A DNA stretch of 64,000 bases, from NCBI RefSeq assembly GCF_000186345.1, contig NC_014962.1, forward strand, positions 1,860,001 to 1,924,000. The letters run 5' to 3'. Source of the DNA: Isosphaera pallida ATCC 43644. GTDB taxonomy: Bacteria > Planctomycetota > Planctomycetia > Isosphaerales > Isosphaeraceae. Both the position numbers and the translations under genes were made by a program. Positions within the stretch are counted from its first letter, which is position 1; each line of letters begins with the position of its first letter. The notes beneath the pieces were generated by a model. That model saw nothing but the letters and a program-made list of their open reading frames with translations. It was not told the origin of the DNA and did not search any database. This document shows, one piece after another, positions 45,826 to 55,295 of the stretch.

Positions 45826-48800
45826 TTAGATATGCTCGACTTGACTCTCGTTGGGAATGGTCATCAGCGTGGGGTCGATGTGGAACGACTGGCCGCGGGG
45901 TCCCACGAAGCGAAGGTTACCGCGGCCAAGAATGGCCTCCAGGTCGCGGAGCAGGGCGGGATCGAAGCGAATGGCGTTGGTTTGTCCGGCCTTGTAGAGA
46001 ACACGGCGGTATTCAGACAGCCCCACCAGTTCGAGATACAGACTCAGCGGGCCGGGGCTGCGCGCGACGAGTTGCTTGATCCGGTCTAGGTCGGACGGTC
46101 CCAAAAGCGCGCGGGACAAGGAGAGCACCACGCCGGCTGAAAACTCAGAGGCGGCTCGCTCTAGGGGAACGAACCGACTGACGATCAACTCAGCGGGGTC
46201 GCGGCGGCGGTCGAGCGTTCCTTTGACGAACCCCAACGCATCCTCCTTGACCACCGCCTCAAGTTTGGCGAATTCCTCGGGCCAGAGCATTGCGGGCATC
46301 GAGCCGGTCAAATCCTCAAAGGTAAGCTTGGCCATGCGCGTCAGACCGGATCGACTCTTCTGCACCGTCTTAATCTGCATGGAGGCGATCATCCCGCCGA
46401 GGATGATCTCGGTTTTCTCGGGTACGTCGGCGAGTTGGTCAATCGAATGGCTGGCCAAGGCCCGGATCATAGCGGCGTGGCGAGTTAGGGGATGGCTGGA
46501 CATATAAAAGCCCAGCACCTTTTTTTCCTCGGCCAATTTGAGGGAGTCAGCCAGTTCAGGAAGGTTAGGGAGATTCAGAAGCGCCGCGATCTCCTCGGAC
46601 CGGCCATGAGAGTCGGTGGCGGCAGCGACTGCCGATCCGTTGGCATGACGAGAGCCGTTGCCCTGAACGTGGGCGGAACCGTTGGCGTGGGGATGACCGT
46701 TGGCGTCTACTTTGGCGGTCTTGCCGCGGAATGGTTTGGGGGGATCGTCGGCGATGGCGTCGAAGAGGTTGCGTTGACCCCGCTTGCGATCTTCCTGGGC
46801 GGTTTGAGCAGCCTGAACCAACCGAGGCAACGCCGCCAGCAACTGGGCACGGTTGCCGCCCAGGTGGTCAAACGCCCCCGCTTTGATGAGAATTTCCACG
46901 GTGCTTGAGGTTACCACCTGGGATGGAACCCGCTCCAGAAAGTCGCCGATGTGGGCGAAGGGGCCCCGCTCGTTGCGTTCCTTGACGATCGCCTCGACTG
47001 CCTTGATTCCCACTCCCTTGATCGCTGCCAGACTGAAAGCGATTTTGCCCTGATCGACCACCGCGAACTCCGCCTCGCCGCTGTTGATGTCCGGCGGCAG
47101 CACCTCGATTCCCATGCGCCGGCAGTCCTCGATGTGTTCCACCAGCTTGTCGCGCTCCGCGCCGTCGATCTCTGAGGAGAGCAGCGCCGCCATGTACTCG
47201 GTCGGGAAGTGGGCTTTGAGGTAGGCGGTTTGATAGGCCACCAGCGCGTAGGCGGTCGAATGTGACTTATTGAAGCCATAGCCGCCGAAATATTCGATCA
47301 GGTCGAAAATTTCCTCCGCCTTTTCCTTAGCCAGTCCGCGTTCGACGGCTCCAGCAACGAACTGGGCCTTGTTCTTGGCGATGACTTCGGTTTTTTTCTT
47401 GGAGATGGCTTTGATGCACTGATAGGCGGCCGAGAGTTCGATGCCTCCGAGGCGATTGAGAATCCGCATGACCTGTTCCTGGTAGACCATCACCCCATGG
47501 GTCTCTTCCAGGATTTCGCGCATCACCGGATGCGGATAATTCGGCTGTTTGCGTCCATGTTTGCAATCGATGTAGTCATCCACCATACCGCCGTTGAGTG
47601 GGCCGGGACGATAAAGCGCGTTGGTAGCGATGATGTCGTTGAAAACGTCCGGCTTCATTTTGATGAGCAGGTCACGGATGCCCGCCGACTCGAGTTGAAA
47701 TACCCCTTTGGTCTCCCCCTTTTGCAACAGCGCGAAGGTGTCCGGGTCATCCAATGGCAGGTTTTCGATTCGGAAGTCCAGGCGAGGGTGACGAGCGCGG
47801 ATCAGCCGCACCGCGCGATCCAGGATGGTCAGGTTGCGCAGACCCAGGAAGTCCATCTTGAGCAACCCGGCCTTCTCTACATCCCCCATATCCCATTGAG
47901 TGGTGACAACTTCCTTTTCTTTATCTTTGTTCGGTAGCTTTTGCAATGGCACCAACTCGATGAGCGGTCGGTCGGCGATCACTACGCCGGCCGCGTGAGT
48001 GCCAACGTTGCGCACCAGTCCCTCCAAGCGTCGTCCGTAGTCGAGCATCCGACCGACCTCGGGGTCCAGCTCGCCGAGACGTCGCAACTCCGGCTCCTGC
48101 TTAATCGCCTGATCCAGCGAGATGTTCAACACTTGGGGAACAAGCTTGGCGACCTGATCGACCTTGGACAAGGGAATTCCCAAGACTCGCCCCACGTCGC
48201 GGAGAACCGCGCGGGCGGCCAGAGTGCCGAACGTGCCGATCTGGGCGACGTTCTCCACGCCGTACTTGTTGCGAACGTATTCGATGACCTCGTAACGCCG
48301 TTCCTGGCAAAGGTCGATGTCGATATCGGGCGCTTCGGAGCGGTTGGGATCGAGGAACCGCTCGAACAGCAGATCGTATGTCAGGGGATCGACGTGCGAG
48401 AGATGAAGCACATAACTCACCAACGCGCCACAGGCCGAACCACGCGCCGAGTTGGGAATGCCGCGTTCGCGGGCAAAGCGGACGAAGTCCCAGACGATCA
48501 GAAAGTAGGACGCAAACCCCATGCGTAGGATGATCTCAAGTTCATGCTCCAAACGTCGCGTCGCCTCGGGGGGAGGGTTGTTGCCATAGCGTTCGACCAG
48601 GCCGCGTTGGCAAAGAGCGCGAAGGTACTCTTCGGGAGTCTGACCAGTGGGCGGCTTGAAGACAGGAAAGCGGCGGGTGCCCAGGTCTAGACCGGAATAG
48701 TCGATCCTCGCGGCGATGTCGGCGGAGCGCTTGAGGGCGTCCTCGTGTCCGGGCATCGCACGGTACATTTCCTCAGGCGACCGAATGAAAAATTCGTCGG

Positions 48801-49533
48801 TCTCAAACCGCATCCGCGTCGGGTCATTGAACGTCTTGCCGGTGTTGATGCAAAGCAGAACATCGTGGGCGGGAGCGTCCTCCCGCGTGAGATAGTGGGC
48901 GTCACTGGTGGCGACCAAAGGAAGGCCCATGCGTCGCGCCAGGTCGATCGACTTCTCCTCGCATTCCTTTTGAATAGCGACTCCGTTGTTCTGAATCTCA
49001 ATAAAGAAATTCTCAGGCCCGAATACCTTGAGATACCAGGCGGCCAGACGCTCGGCTTCCTCAAAACGATCGTGCAACAGGAAATCTGAGAACTCGCTGG
49101 AGGCGCAGCCCGAGAGACAGATTAGGCCTTTGGAGTGACGTTCGAGAATCTCTTTGTCGATGCGGGGCTTGTAATAAAACCCTTCGAGGAATGCCTTGGA
49201 AGACAGCCGCATCAGGTTGCGGAATCCCTCAGCATCCCGCGCCAGCAAGGTCAGGTGAAACGAGGTTTCCTGGCCGTTACAGCCTCCGGGAATCTTGGAG
49301 GCGCGGTGTCCGGGCGCGACGTAGGCTTCCAGGCCGATGATCGGTTGGAAATCGGCCGCTTTGCTCTCACGCAAGAACTCCATCGCGGCATGAAGGTTGC
49401 CGTGATCGGTCACCGCCAGTGCATTCATCCCGAGCGATTTGGCGCGCGCGATCAGGTCCGGGATCTTACTGGCCCCATCTAGGAGGCTATAGTGGGAGTG
49501 GCAGTGCAGATGAACGAACGGCCTGTGCGACAT
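45826..49533 (-). CDS. dnaE: DNA polymerase III alpha subunit
   Basis: A 1,235-residue replicative polymerase subunit, of normal DnaE length. The start at MSHRPFVHLHCHSHYSLLDG is chosen because DnaE proteins open on the PHP domain; GGGAG lies about 12 bases upstream. The PHP domain occupies residues 1-270. The catalytic palm shows NSARGSACGALVSYVLHLSH and APDIDIDLCQERRYEVIEYV near 400. Thumb, fingers and HhH-type sequence GVGIKAVEAIVKERNERGPF follow, then an OB fold (ILGGMIASMQIKTVQKSRSG). Near residue 945-975 there is an unusual His/Asn/Gly/Ser-rich insertion with repeated HANGS. It converges with the methyltransferase gene and follows the ATPase gene on the same strand. Confidence 0.97.
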   Translation of the reverse strand: MSHRPFVHLHCHSHYSLLDGASKIPDLIARAKSLGMNALAVTDHGNLHAAMEFLRESKAADFQPIIGLEAYVAPGHRASKIPGGCNGQETSFHLTLLARDAEGFRNLMRLSSKAFLEGFYYKPRIDKEILERHSKGLICLSGCASSEFSDFLLHDRFEEAERLAAWYLKVFGPENFFIEIQNNGVAIQKECEEKSIDLARRMGLPLVATSDAHYLTREDAPAHDVLLCINTGKTFNDPTRMRFETDEFFIRSPEEMYRAMPGHEDALKRSADIAARIDYSGLDLGTRRFPVFKPPTGQTPEEYLRALCQRGLVERYGNNPPPEATRRLEHELEIILRMGFASYFLIVWDFVRFARERGIPNSARGSACGALVSYVLHLSHVDPLTYDLLFERFLDPNRSEAPDIDIDLCQERRYEVIEYVRNKYGVENVAQIGTFGTLAARAVLRDVGRVLGIPLSKVDQVAKLVPQVLNISLDQAIKQEPELRRLGELDPEVGRMLDYGRRLEGLVRNVGTHAAGVVIADRPLIELVPLQKLPNKDKEKEVVTTQWDMGDVEKAGLLKMDFLGLRNLTILDRAVRLIRARHPRLDFRIENLPLDDPDTFALLQKGETKGVFQLESAGIRDLLIKMKPDVFNDIIATNALYRPGPLNGGMVDDYIDCKHGRKQPNYPHPVMREILEETHGVMVYQEQVMRILNRLGGIELSAAYQCIKAISKKKTEVIAKNKAQFVAGAVERGLAKEKAEEIFDLIEYFGGYGFNKSHSTAYALVAYQTAYLKAHFPTEYMAALLSSEIDGAERDKLVEHIEDCRRMGIEVLPPDINSGEAEFAVVDQGKIAFSLAAIKGVGIKAVEAIVKERNERGPFAHIGDFLERVPSQVVTSSTVEILIKAGAFDHLGGNRAQLLAALPRLVQAAQTAQEDRKRGQRNLFDAIADDPPKPFRGKTAKVDANGHPHANGSAHVQGNGSRHANGSAVAAATDSHGRSEEIAALLNLPNLPELADSLKLAEEKKVLGFYMSSHPLTRHAAMIRALASHSIDQLADVPEKTEIILGGMIASMQIKTVQKSRSGLTRMAKLTFEDLTGSMPAMLWPEEFAKLEAVVKEDALGFVKGTLDRRRDPAELIVSRFVPLERAASEFSAGVVLSLSRALLGPSDLDRIKQLVARSPGPLSLYLELVGLSEYRRVLYKAGQTNAIRFDPALLRDLEAILGRGNLRFVGPRGQSFHIDPTLMTIPNESQVEHI

Positions 49534-49855
49534 CGCGTCCGGTTTCTCCCATCCCATCCCACGCCCTTGGCGTTCCATCCCTAAACCGAGTCACTTCAAG
49601 GCACGGCGACGACAAGTCGTCATCGCCAGGGTCGCCGGAGGGCCGGGTTGGCTAGTCTCGACGCTCCCACTCGACTTGGTTTGGTTCAACGTCACACGAC
49701 ATGGGGTGGATCATTCCTAACCCGTCCCCCGCTTGGTCGCAGCATCGTTCCCCGTTGCAAGCGTTGGGGAACGACCCGCGTGTCGGGCGATTCCTTTCAG
49801 CACCTTCAAGTTTATCCCAAATCGAACCAAGGGCCATTTCTCTCGATCGTTCGGA
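49534..49855. other. intergenic upstream of dnaE
   Basis: This 322-bp stretch between the ATPase stop and the dnaE start (both minus) should hold the dnaE promoter. Open frames here overlap neither a ribosome binding site nor a known family. Confidence 0.45.
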
Positions 49856-51748
49856 CTAATCCCGACCACGAGGGGATCGACCCTGAAAGAGGCGTCCATA
49901 CGGGGCAAAGCTCTGCTGGTCCTCGCGCCAGATGGTGGGACCGAATCGAGAGCCGGGACCAATCGGCTGCACGTCGCGGATCGGACCAGAAGCGGTTTGA
50001 GTCTCGAGCGGAGGCGGAGACTCGCAACGAGTTGCTCCCGGTTCGTCGGAACTGGATCGAATCTGAACCTCGTCGGCGTCGCGGTGGCGTGAGACGGCTG
50101 CTCTCTGCGCGGCCTTCCAAGCGCGATCCAGATCACCGCCCAGACGCCACTCATTTTGAGCCTGGATCAAGGCGTAACGATCCATCACGACCTCTTCGCC
50201 GACCACCTCCTCACCGGCGGGGAGGCTGCTTGCCCTTTGCGAATCGCCTGGCTCGACTGTAGGCGAACGATTCCAAAGTATTGAGTCAAGGGCCGGGACC
50301 TCGGGCACGACGGTTTCGAGTCGATCCTCGTTCCCGTCACCGCGGGCGTGGATCGTCGCTGAGCTTGCCTGAACCTCAGTGGTCGCAACCCACTCGGAGG
50401 TTGCAGGGACGTCTGCAGACGTTGGTTGGATGGAATGACTTGTCTGATCCGAGATCTCCACCACGTCTGAATCGTCCATTTCCGTCTCAATGTCGAGCGG
50501 GCACGACTCGCCGATGGTGCCGGAACCAGTGGGCGCGAGGGGAAGTTGGTGATGGGAATCCTCCTCGCGTTCCACGTCGGAATCGGAGTCGGAACTAACG
50601 CCCCAACCGACCTCGACGCTATGTTCCCCGATGCGGATGCCGGTGCCGGGTCGTTCCGAGGAAGCGTCGCGGAACCATTGGGCAAGCAGGCGGGGCAGTT
50701 CGTCGGCCTGGGGCGTGATTTGAGGCGACGAAGAGGACGCGGTTGGTTGCGAGCCTTGTGGCTCTTCATGGTCCGCGTGTGGTGACACCGCGGGTTGGCC
50801 AGCGGCCAAGGAAGAGGCCGTGTCGAAGCGAGGCGGATCCTGAGACGCCGCAGCGACAGGGTGGCGGGCCGGGACCTCGTTTCGGAAACCAACCCAGGGC
50901 AGGCTCACCCCGAAGGTTTCAATGCGTGGCAGACGGTGATACTCGCAAGCCGCCAGACTCAAAAGCGCGCGGGGGTTGCCGCGGGCTTCCTCGTAGAGTC
51001 GCTCGAGAATCGGTTGATGCCAGTTGGCTTCGGGCCACCGCGTGGTCAGCAGGTGACGGGCTTCGTCGAGGGTGAGCGGGGGAAGTTGGAGATGACACCC
51101 CAAGCGAGTTTCCAACGGCTGGTAGGGACGGGTCCGAAGCAAACGAACCAAAGGAGTTTGGCCAATCAGCCAAATCGACGCGAACCCGTCAGGCCGCGCA
51201 ATTCGATTGGACAGGACACGGATCACCTCGGCGGCAGCGGGGCTGAGGTTTTGCGCCTCTTCAACCAGAAGGCTCCAACGCTGGCCCTCGGACGTCTGGT
51301 CGGTCAACAGATCGGCTAATCGGGAGGGGAGGTCGCCCTGAAACACCGCCGACGAGTCCGCGGTCTCATCCCAACAGGTCCCGGTCGAATCGTTTGACGC
51401 CGCCGGATCGCCCAATTGGCGCAAAAGGCGCGCCAGGAGGTCGCGGGGACGGGTAGCCGGGTGGATTTCCACGACGAGCGGTCGGGTTGTCATCGGTGGG
51501 ACGGTGGGAGAGGGCGTGCCCCACTGTGGTTTGAAGGGGGGCGCGGGCAGACGCCCAGCCAGCCAGGACTTGCCCGAACCAGCCGCGCCGGTGATCAATC
51601 CCAATCCCATCCCATGATCCAAAGCGCGGGCCGCGGTTTCTAAGAGGCACCGACGCGAGACCAGAACGAGGGAGTGGAACTCCTCCGAGTGGTCGCGGGG
51701 TTGGGTGGCCTCCGCCTCGGTTTGAACCGGCCCGTTGGCGCGATCCAT
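49856..51748 (-). CDS. ExeA/GspA-like AAA ATPase with long acidic tail
   Basis: A 630-residue protein. ATG 51748 is taken as start; a TTG at 51799 is an alternative. The N-terminal 280 residues form an ATPase of the ExeA/TniB type: LITGAAGSGKSWLAGR near residue 60 (Walker A), RWSLLVEEAQNLSPAAAEVI near 165 (Walker B), WLIGQTPLVRLLRTRPYQPL, and TLDEARHLLTTRW as the lid. Such ATPases usually begin FxxxPDPxFL..S..H; here it is SLVLVSRRCLLETAARALDH. The remaining 330 residues are low-complexity, acidic and Ser/Pro/Gln-rich, without recognised domains or peptidoglycan-binding repeats. It may serve secretion or surface assembly; this is inference. It is upstream of dnaE on the same strand. Confidence 0.75.
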   Translation of the reverse strand: MDRANGPVQTEAEATQPRDHSEEFHSLVLVSRRCLLETAARALDHGMGLGLITGAAGSGKSWLAGRLPAPPFKPQWGTPSPTVPPMTTRPLVVEIHPATRPRDLLARLLRQLGDPAASNDSTGTCWDETADSSAVFQGDLPSRLADLLTDQTSEGQRWSLLVEEAQNLSPAAAEVIRVLSNRIARPDGFASIWLIGQTPLVRLLRTRPYQPLETRLGCHLQLPPLTLDEARHLLTTRWPEANWHQPILERLYEEARGNPRALLSLAACEYHRLPRIETFGVSLPWVGFRNEVPARHPVAAASQDPPRFDTASSLAAGQPAVSPHADHEEPQGSQPTASSSSPQITPQADELPRLLAQWFRDASSERPGTGIRIGEHSVEVGWGVSSDSDSDVEREEDSHHQLPLAPTGSGTIGESCPLDIETEMDDSDVVEISDQTSHSIQPTSADVPATSEWVATTEVQASSATIHARGDGNEDRLETVVPEVPALDSILWNRSPTVEPGDSQRASSLPAGEEVVGEEVVMDRYALIQAQNEWRLGGDLDRAWKAAQRAAVSRHRDADEVQIRSSSDEPGATRCESPPPLETQTASGPIRDVQPIGPGSRFGPTIWREDQQSFAPYGRLFQGRSPRGRD

Positions 51749-52332
51749 GTGTGAGGTGACTCCCGGCCCGCCGTCCCAGTTGGAGAGTCCGCGCTCCAAG
51801 TCCGCGGAATCGAACCAATCGAGGCTCGGTCCGCGTCTCCTCGGCTTGACGTGTTACCACACGCGGCCTTCTCCTGTCCCATTCGTCCGCGGGTCGGGCG
51901 AATGGGATAAGTGTGGGTCCAACAACGCGACGGCGCGTCCGGTTGGAGATCCCATTCCGTCGGCTTCCGTCCGGTATAGTGTCGGATCGGGTCGGTTCCG
52001 CGCTTGAGACCCAGAAGAACGAGTCGCCACAAGGCGACGTGATGGCAACAACCAGGCGACCTAGAGGGTTTCGGACTGGGTTTCAATCCGGGAGGACCGG
52101 AGGGTTGCCGCTGTGGGTTCGGTCGCTCGCGGGGTTCCCAATCGATCGAAATGGGCAATCGGACGCCGGACCATCTGGTCCAAGTTTCCGGGCGTCGTCG
52201 GAAACGCTACAATTATGAGCAATCGCGCGTTGCCGTCGTGGGGACGGAGACCGGCACGGCATTGCCGGTTGCCGGTGCGGAGATTTGCTTCCCCGAACCT
52301 TTTCGGTCCGAACTCCACGGAACCCGCCGACC
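51749..52332. other. divergent intergenic region
   Basis: This 584-bp stretch between the ATPase (minus) and the Pro-rich protein (plus) holds only unsupported open frames. A 14-bp palindrome GGACCATCTGGTCC lies at 52168-52181, and a TATAGT at about 51976 could be a -10 element. Both promoters should be here. Confidence 0.45.
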
Positions 52333-53328
52333 ATGACCCCCCACACTCCCGGCCCGACGTCCACGACGCCCGCCACTCTGCCGCTCAAGAGGGACTGCGT
52401 ATGGTGTCGGTTGTGGCTGCCCCCCTTGATGGTAGCCACGGCCGGTTTGGTGATTTTGGCCGATCGGATGCTCAACGACTTGGCCGGCTCCGAACCCTTC
52501 GACTTGGCCTCGTTGGCCGGTACCCTGGAACGTGAGGCGGGATTCGACGCGAGCGGTCCCCAAGACCCAGATGGGACGAATGGTTTGCCCACCATCCCAG
52601 GTCTCCGCCCCAATCCCGCCCGTCGCCTCCCCGACCTGTTGGTGGGCGACTCGCCCGACGAATTCCGACCGTTTGATCGCCGCGACGACGCCTTCGACGG
52701 ACAAACCCCAACGCGACCCCCCAACCGGAACGCGCCCCTGCTGGGCTTCGACCCCGACTTCGAACCCCCTCCCCGCGGTCTGGACGGTGCCAACATGGCA
52801 CAACGAGCGGGAAAAGCCAACCCCGACCCCGACCGCTTCGACCAAGGACAACCCGGCGGGGTCTTCGACCCCTTCGCCGGACGACCTGGATTTCCTGTCC
52901 CCAACCCCAACGCCGATCCACTCGAACCCCAGCCTGGTCTCGATCCCGACGAGTTCGATCGCCTTCAACGGCGGGATTTCCACCGCGAACTTCGCAACGT
53001 CCTGCGACGCGCCCACCGCGATGTGGACCAAACCGCACGCGAGATTCAGGCGCTTGGGATCCAATTCCGCACCCCCATGAACGAAGAGACCCGTCAGAAG
53101 GCTCGCCAGGTCATTCGCTCCCAGGCTCCGCGGTTGCCGTTGGATCGCCAAATTTTGCTGTTCCGTCGGCTCGGTCTGCCCGAACCCACCATCCTGGAAT
53201 ACCTGGTATCCAACGAGGTCCGCAACCTCGGCGGACGAACCGGCCCCCGCTCGGCTGCCGAAGCCTGGATTCTCTCGGCACGCCGTCTGATCGCCTCGCC
53301 GATTGATCCCGCTGATCCCCCACCTTGA
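52333..53328 (+). CDS. membrane-anchored Pro/Asp-rich hypothetical protein
   Basis: About 331 residues from MTPHTPGPTS at 52333; the upstream part of the frame (to 52285) looks non-coding. One hydrophobic segment, LWLPPLMVATAGLVILAD near residues 27-45, is a likely anchor. A disordered Pro/Asp/Asn/Arg-rich middle follows, and a folded C-terminal part of about 110 residues has EFDRLQRRDFHRELRNVLRR and LPLDRQILLFRRLGLPEPTI. No family recognised. The codon pattern matches its neighbours, and the low-complexity middle explains the many overlapping open frames on both strands. Confidence 0.6.
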   Translation: MTPHTPGPTSTTPATLPLKRDCVWCRLWLPPLMVATAGLVILADRMLNDLAGSEPFDLASLAGTLEREAGFDASGPQDPDGTNGLPTIPGLRPNPARRLPDLLVGDSPDEFRPFDRRDDAFDGQTPTRPPNRNAPLLGFDPDFEPPPRGLDGANMAQRAGKANPDPDRFDQGQPGGVFDPFAGRPGFPVPNPNADPLEPQPGLDPDEFDRLQRRDFHRELRNVLRRAHRDVDQTAREIQALGIQFRTPMNEETRQKARQVIRSQAPRLPLDRQILLFRRLGLPEPTILEYLVSNEVRNLGGRTGPRSAAEAWILSARRLIASPIDPADPPP

Positions 53329-53483
53329 ACCGATTCAAGCGGGTTCGAGACAAGGCACCGCTTGGTCCCTCCCAGCTGAGCACGCTACCGGGCGATCCCA
53401 TCGAGTCGAGTTTCCGTGTGAACGTTTCTCACCAATTCCCCTTCTTTCCTGATTGATAATCGTCAAATAAGGATATGATTCTG

Positions 53484-55082
53484 ATGCGACTTCTTTGCGT
53501 CCGCCGTTTCGTCGGGTTCGACCAACTCAAATGGGTCGCTTGCGGGTTGGTTCTGGTTCTGACCTTCGGGGCCAACGCCGCGCCGCCAACGTCAGGTCAA
53601 CCACCCGCCGCCCCAACTCAACTCCCGATCGACTCTCCGTCTTCGGCCAAGCCCAAGGCCAAGGTCGATTTCCCTGAACCCAACGTCCGCGAAGCTAACC
53701 GGGAACTCGGCCTGCGTTTCCTCCAGGAAGGGGATGAACTGGCCGACCAGGGTAGGATCAACGACGCGCAACTCAAATATAAGGAAGCCTTTGAGCAAAT
53801 TCTCCCTGGCATGAGACGAATCAACTTCCTCCGCGAAGTTGGCGTCGATGTCACCGAGCGGGCCAAACTCGCTGACTTCTTGCTGGACGAATTCAACGAG
53901 CAGATGACCCCGGAAGAGATCAAAACGACCGAACAGTGGCTCAAAGCGCTATCGTTAATCCCCAAAGATATGAACTTCAAAGCGTTCATGATCGAACTGC
54001 TGACGGAGGAGATCGCCGCCTTCTACGACCCCCGCACCGGCAAGATGCATTTCATTGAGGAACCCCCGCCCGACCCCAACGCCAAGAAACCTGGGTTCCT
54101 GGAAAAACTCTTCGGCGGCGGGCCCAAGATCTTCGACAAGGAGGAGAGCAAGATTGTCATCGCCCACGAACTGACCCACGCCCTCGCTGATCAAAACTAT
54201 GACTTTATGGCGATGGACGAGGCGGTCAAAGGGGACGACGACCGCTTGACTGCTTGGACGGCTCTGGTGGAAGGCGAGGCCACCCTGACGATGATGGCCG
54301 CCGGTCAAGGCGACTGGGATGGGGAACAGATCATTCACCTCCCCGCCGACATGCTCGATCGCGCCTTCAGCTTGATGGGTCCGATTCTGACGGTCGGTGG
54401 TGGCAAAGCCATGAAAAAAGCTCCGCCAATTCTGGCCGAAGGTCTAATCTTCCCCTACATCCGGGGCTTGATCTTCACTGCCCGTCTGGTCAACGCCAAG
54501 GGTTGGCAAGGGATCGACGAGGCTTACCAGAATCCGCCTGTTTCGACCGAACAGATTCTGCACCCGGAAAAGTATCTTGACCCCGTCCTTCAAGACCTTC
54601 CCCTAGCGATCGACTTGAGCGGTCTAGAGACCCCCGAGGGTTTTGCGAAGATCGGGTCCAACACATTCGGCGAGTTTCAGATTGAGGTTCTTTTGCGCAA
54701 ACATCAGGGCAAAACGGCCGCTGCCGGTTGGGACGGCGACACCTTCACCGTCTATGAAACCGCGGGGGGCGTCCCGGCCTTGGTCTGGGCCACCACTTGG
54801 GATTCCGAGGAAGACGCGCGGGAGTTCGCCGCGGCCTATCAAGCCGCCCGCGACGCCCGCCCCGCCGACTCCTCACCCCCCGAAGCCACCCGGCTTCTCG
54901 AACGTCGCGGGGTGGATGTTGTGATTGTGGAAGGCTTTCCCAAAGAGGCCGCCCTGCGCCTCCTCGACCAAGCGTTTCAGGCCCCCAAGACCGAGAAGAC
55001 GCCATTTCCGCTTAAGTCCCGCGATCCCCGCAAAGTTGAAGCCGACGCCAAGGCGGGGGCCGGCACCCAGCACCAACACTGA
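53484..55082 (+). CDS. exported HELTH-motif putative zinc metallopeptidase
   Basis: About 532 residues. AAGG stands 11 bases before ATG 53484; ATG 53475 is too close to it. A signal peptide runs to about residue 32 (KWVACGLVLVLTFGANAAPP). A helical region with NRELGLRFLQEGDELADQGR, TPR-like, comes next. Near residue 227 is SKIVIAHELTHALADQNYDF, a HExxH zinc-binding helix, and 30 residues later WTALVEGEATLTMMAAG supplies a plausible Glu third ligand, as in gluzincins. The C-terminal 200 residues have no recognised domain. Periplasmic or secreted proteolysis is inferred; substrate unknown. The protein ends in a basic tail. Confidence 0.75.
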   Translation: MRLLCVRRFVGFDQLKWVACGLVLVLTFGANAAPPTSGQPPAAPTQLPIDSPSSAKPKAKVDFPEPNVREANRELGLRFLQEGDELADQGRINDAQLKYKEAFEQILPGMRRINFLREVGVDVTERAKLADFLLDEFNEQMTPEEIKTTEQWLKALSLIPKDMNFKAFMIELLTEEIAAFYDPRTGKMHFIEEPPPDPNAKKPGFLEKLFGGGPKIFDKEESKIVIAHELTHALADQNYDFMAMDEAVKGDDDRLTAWTALVEGEATLTMMAAGQGDWDGEQIIHLPADMLDRAFSLMGPILTVGGGKAMKKAPPILAEGLIFPYIRGLIFTARLVNAKGWQGIDEAYQNPPVSTEQILHPEKYLDPVLQDLPLAIDLSGLETPEGFAKIGSNTFGEFQIEVLLRKHQGKTAAAGWDGDTFTVYETAGGVPALVWATTWDSEEDAREFAAAYQAARDARPADSSPPEATRLLERRGVDVVIVEGFPKEAALRLLDQAFQAPKTEKTPFPLKSRDPRKVEADAKAGAGTQHQH

Positions 55083-55295
55083 TCCGCCCCCTCGCCTCGC
55101 TCGTTTCATGTGAGATCCCATGCGGTTGCGTGACCCAGGTCGGATGACCTCCGGTCAAGAGGTGAACTCGTCGTGGATCGCCGCGGGCATCCCCCCCCCC
55201 AGTGATCCGAGACCCTGCTCCGTGAGACGTTCAACCGCCCTTTCCACGCGACCGCTCCCCAACCATCGTCAACTGATGGATCGACCGAGTGACCG

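Noticed and set aside
49648-50262. 204-codon plus-strand frame across the 5' flank of dnaE and the ATPase tail
   Set aside because: It overlaps the ATPase gene on the other strand and is Arg/Ser-rich in the way out-of-frame high-GC sequence usually is.
52213-53151. 312-codon minus-strand frame opposite the Pro/Asp-rich protein
   Set aside because: The plus-strand frame has a membrane segment and a folded C-terminal part with normal codon use; the minus frame is Gly/Arg/Val-rich without motifs.
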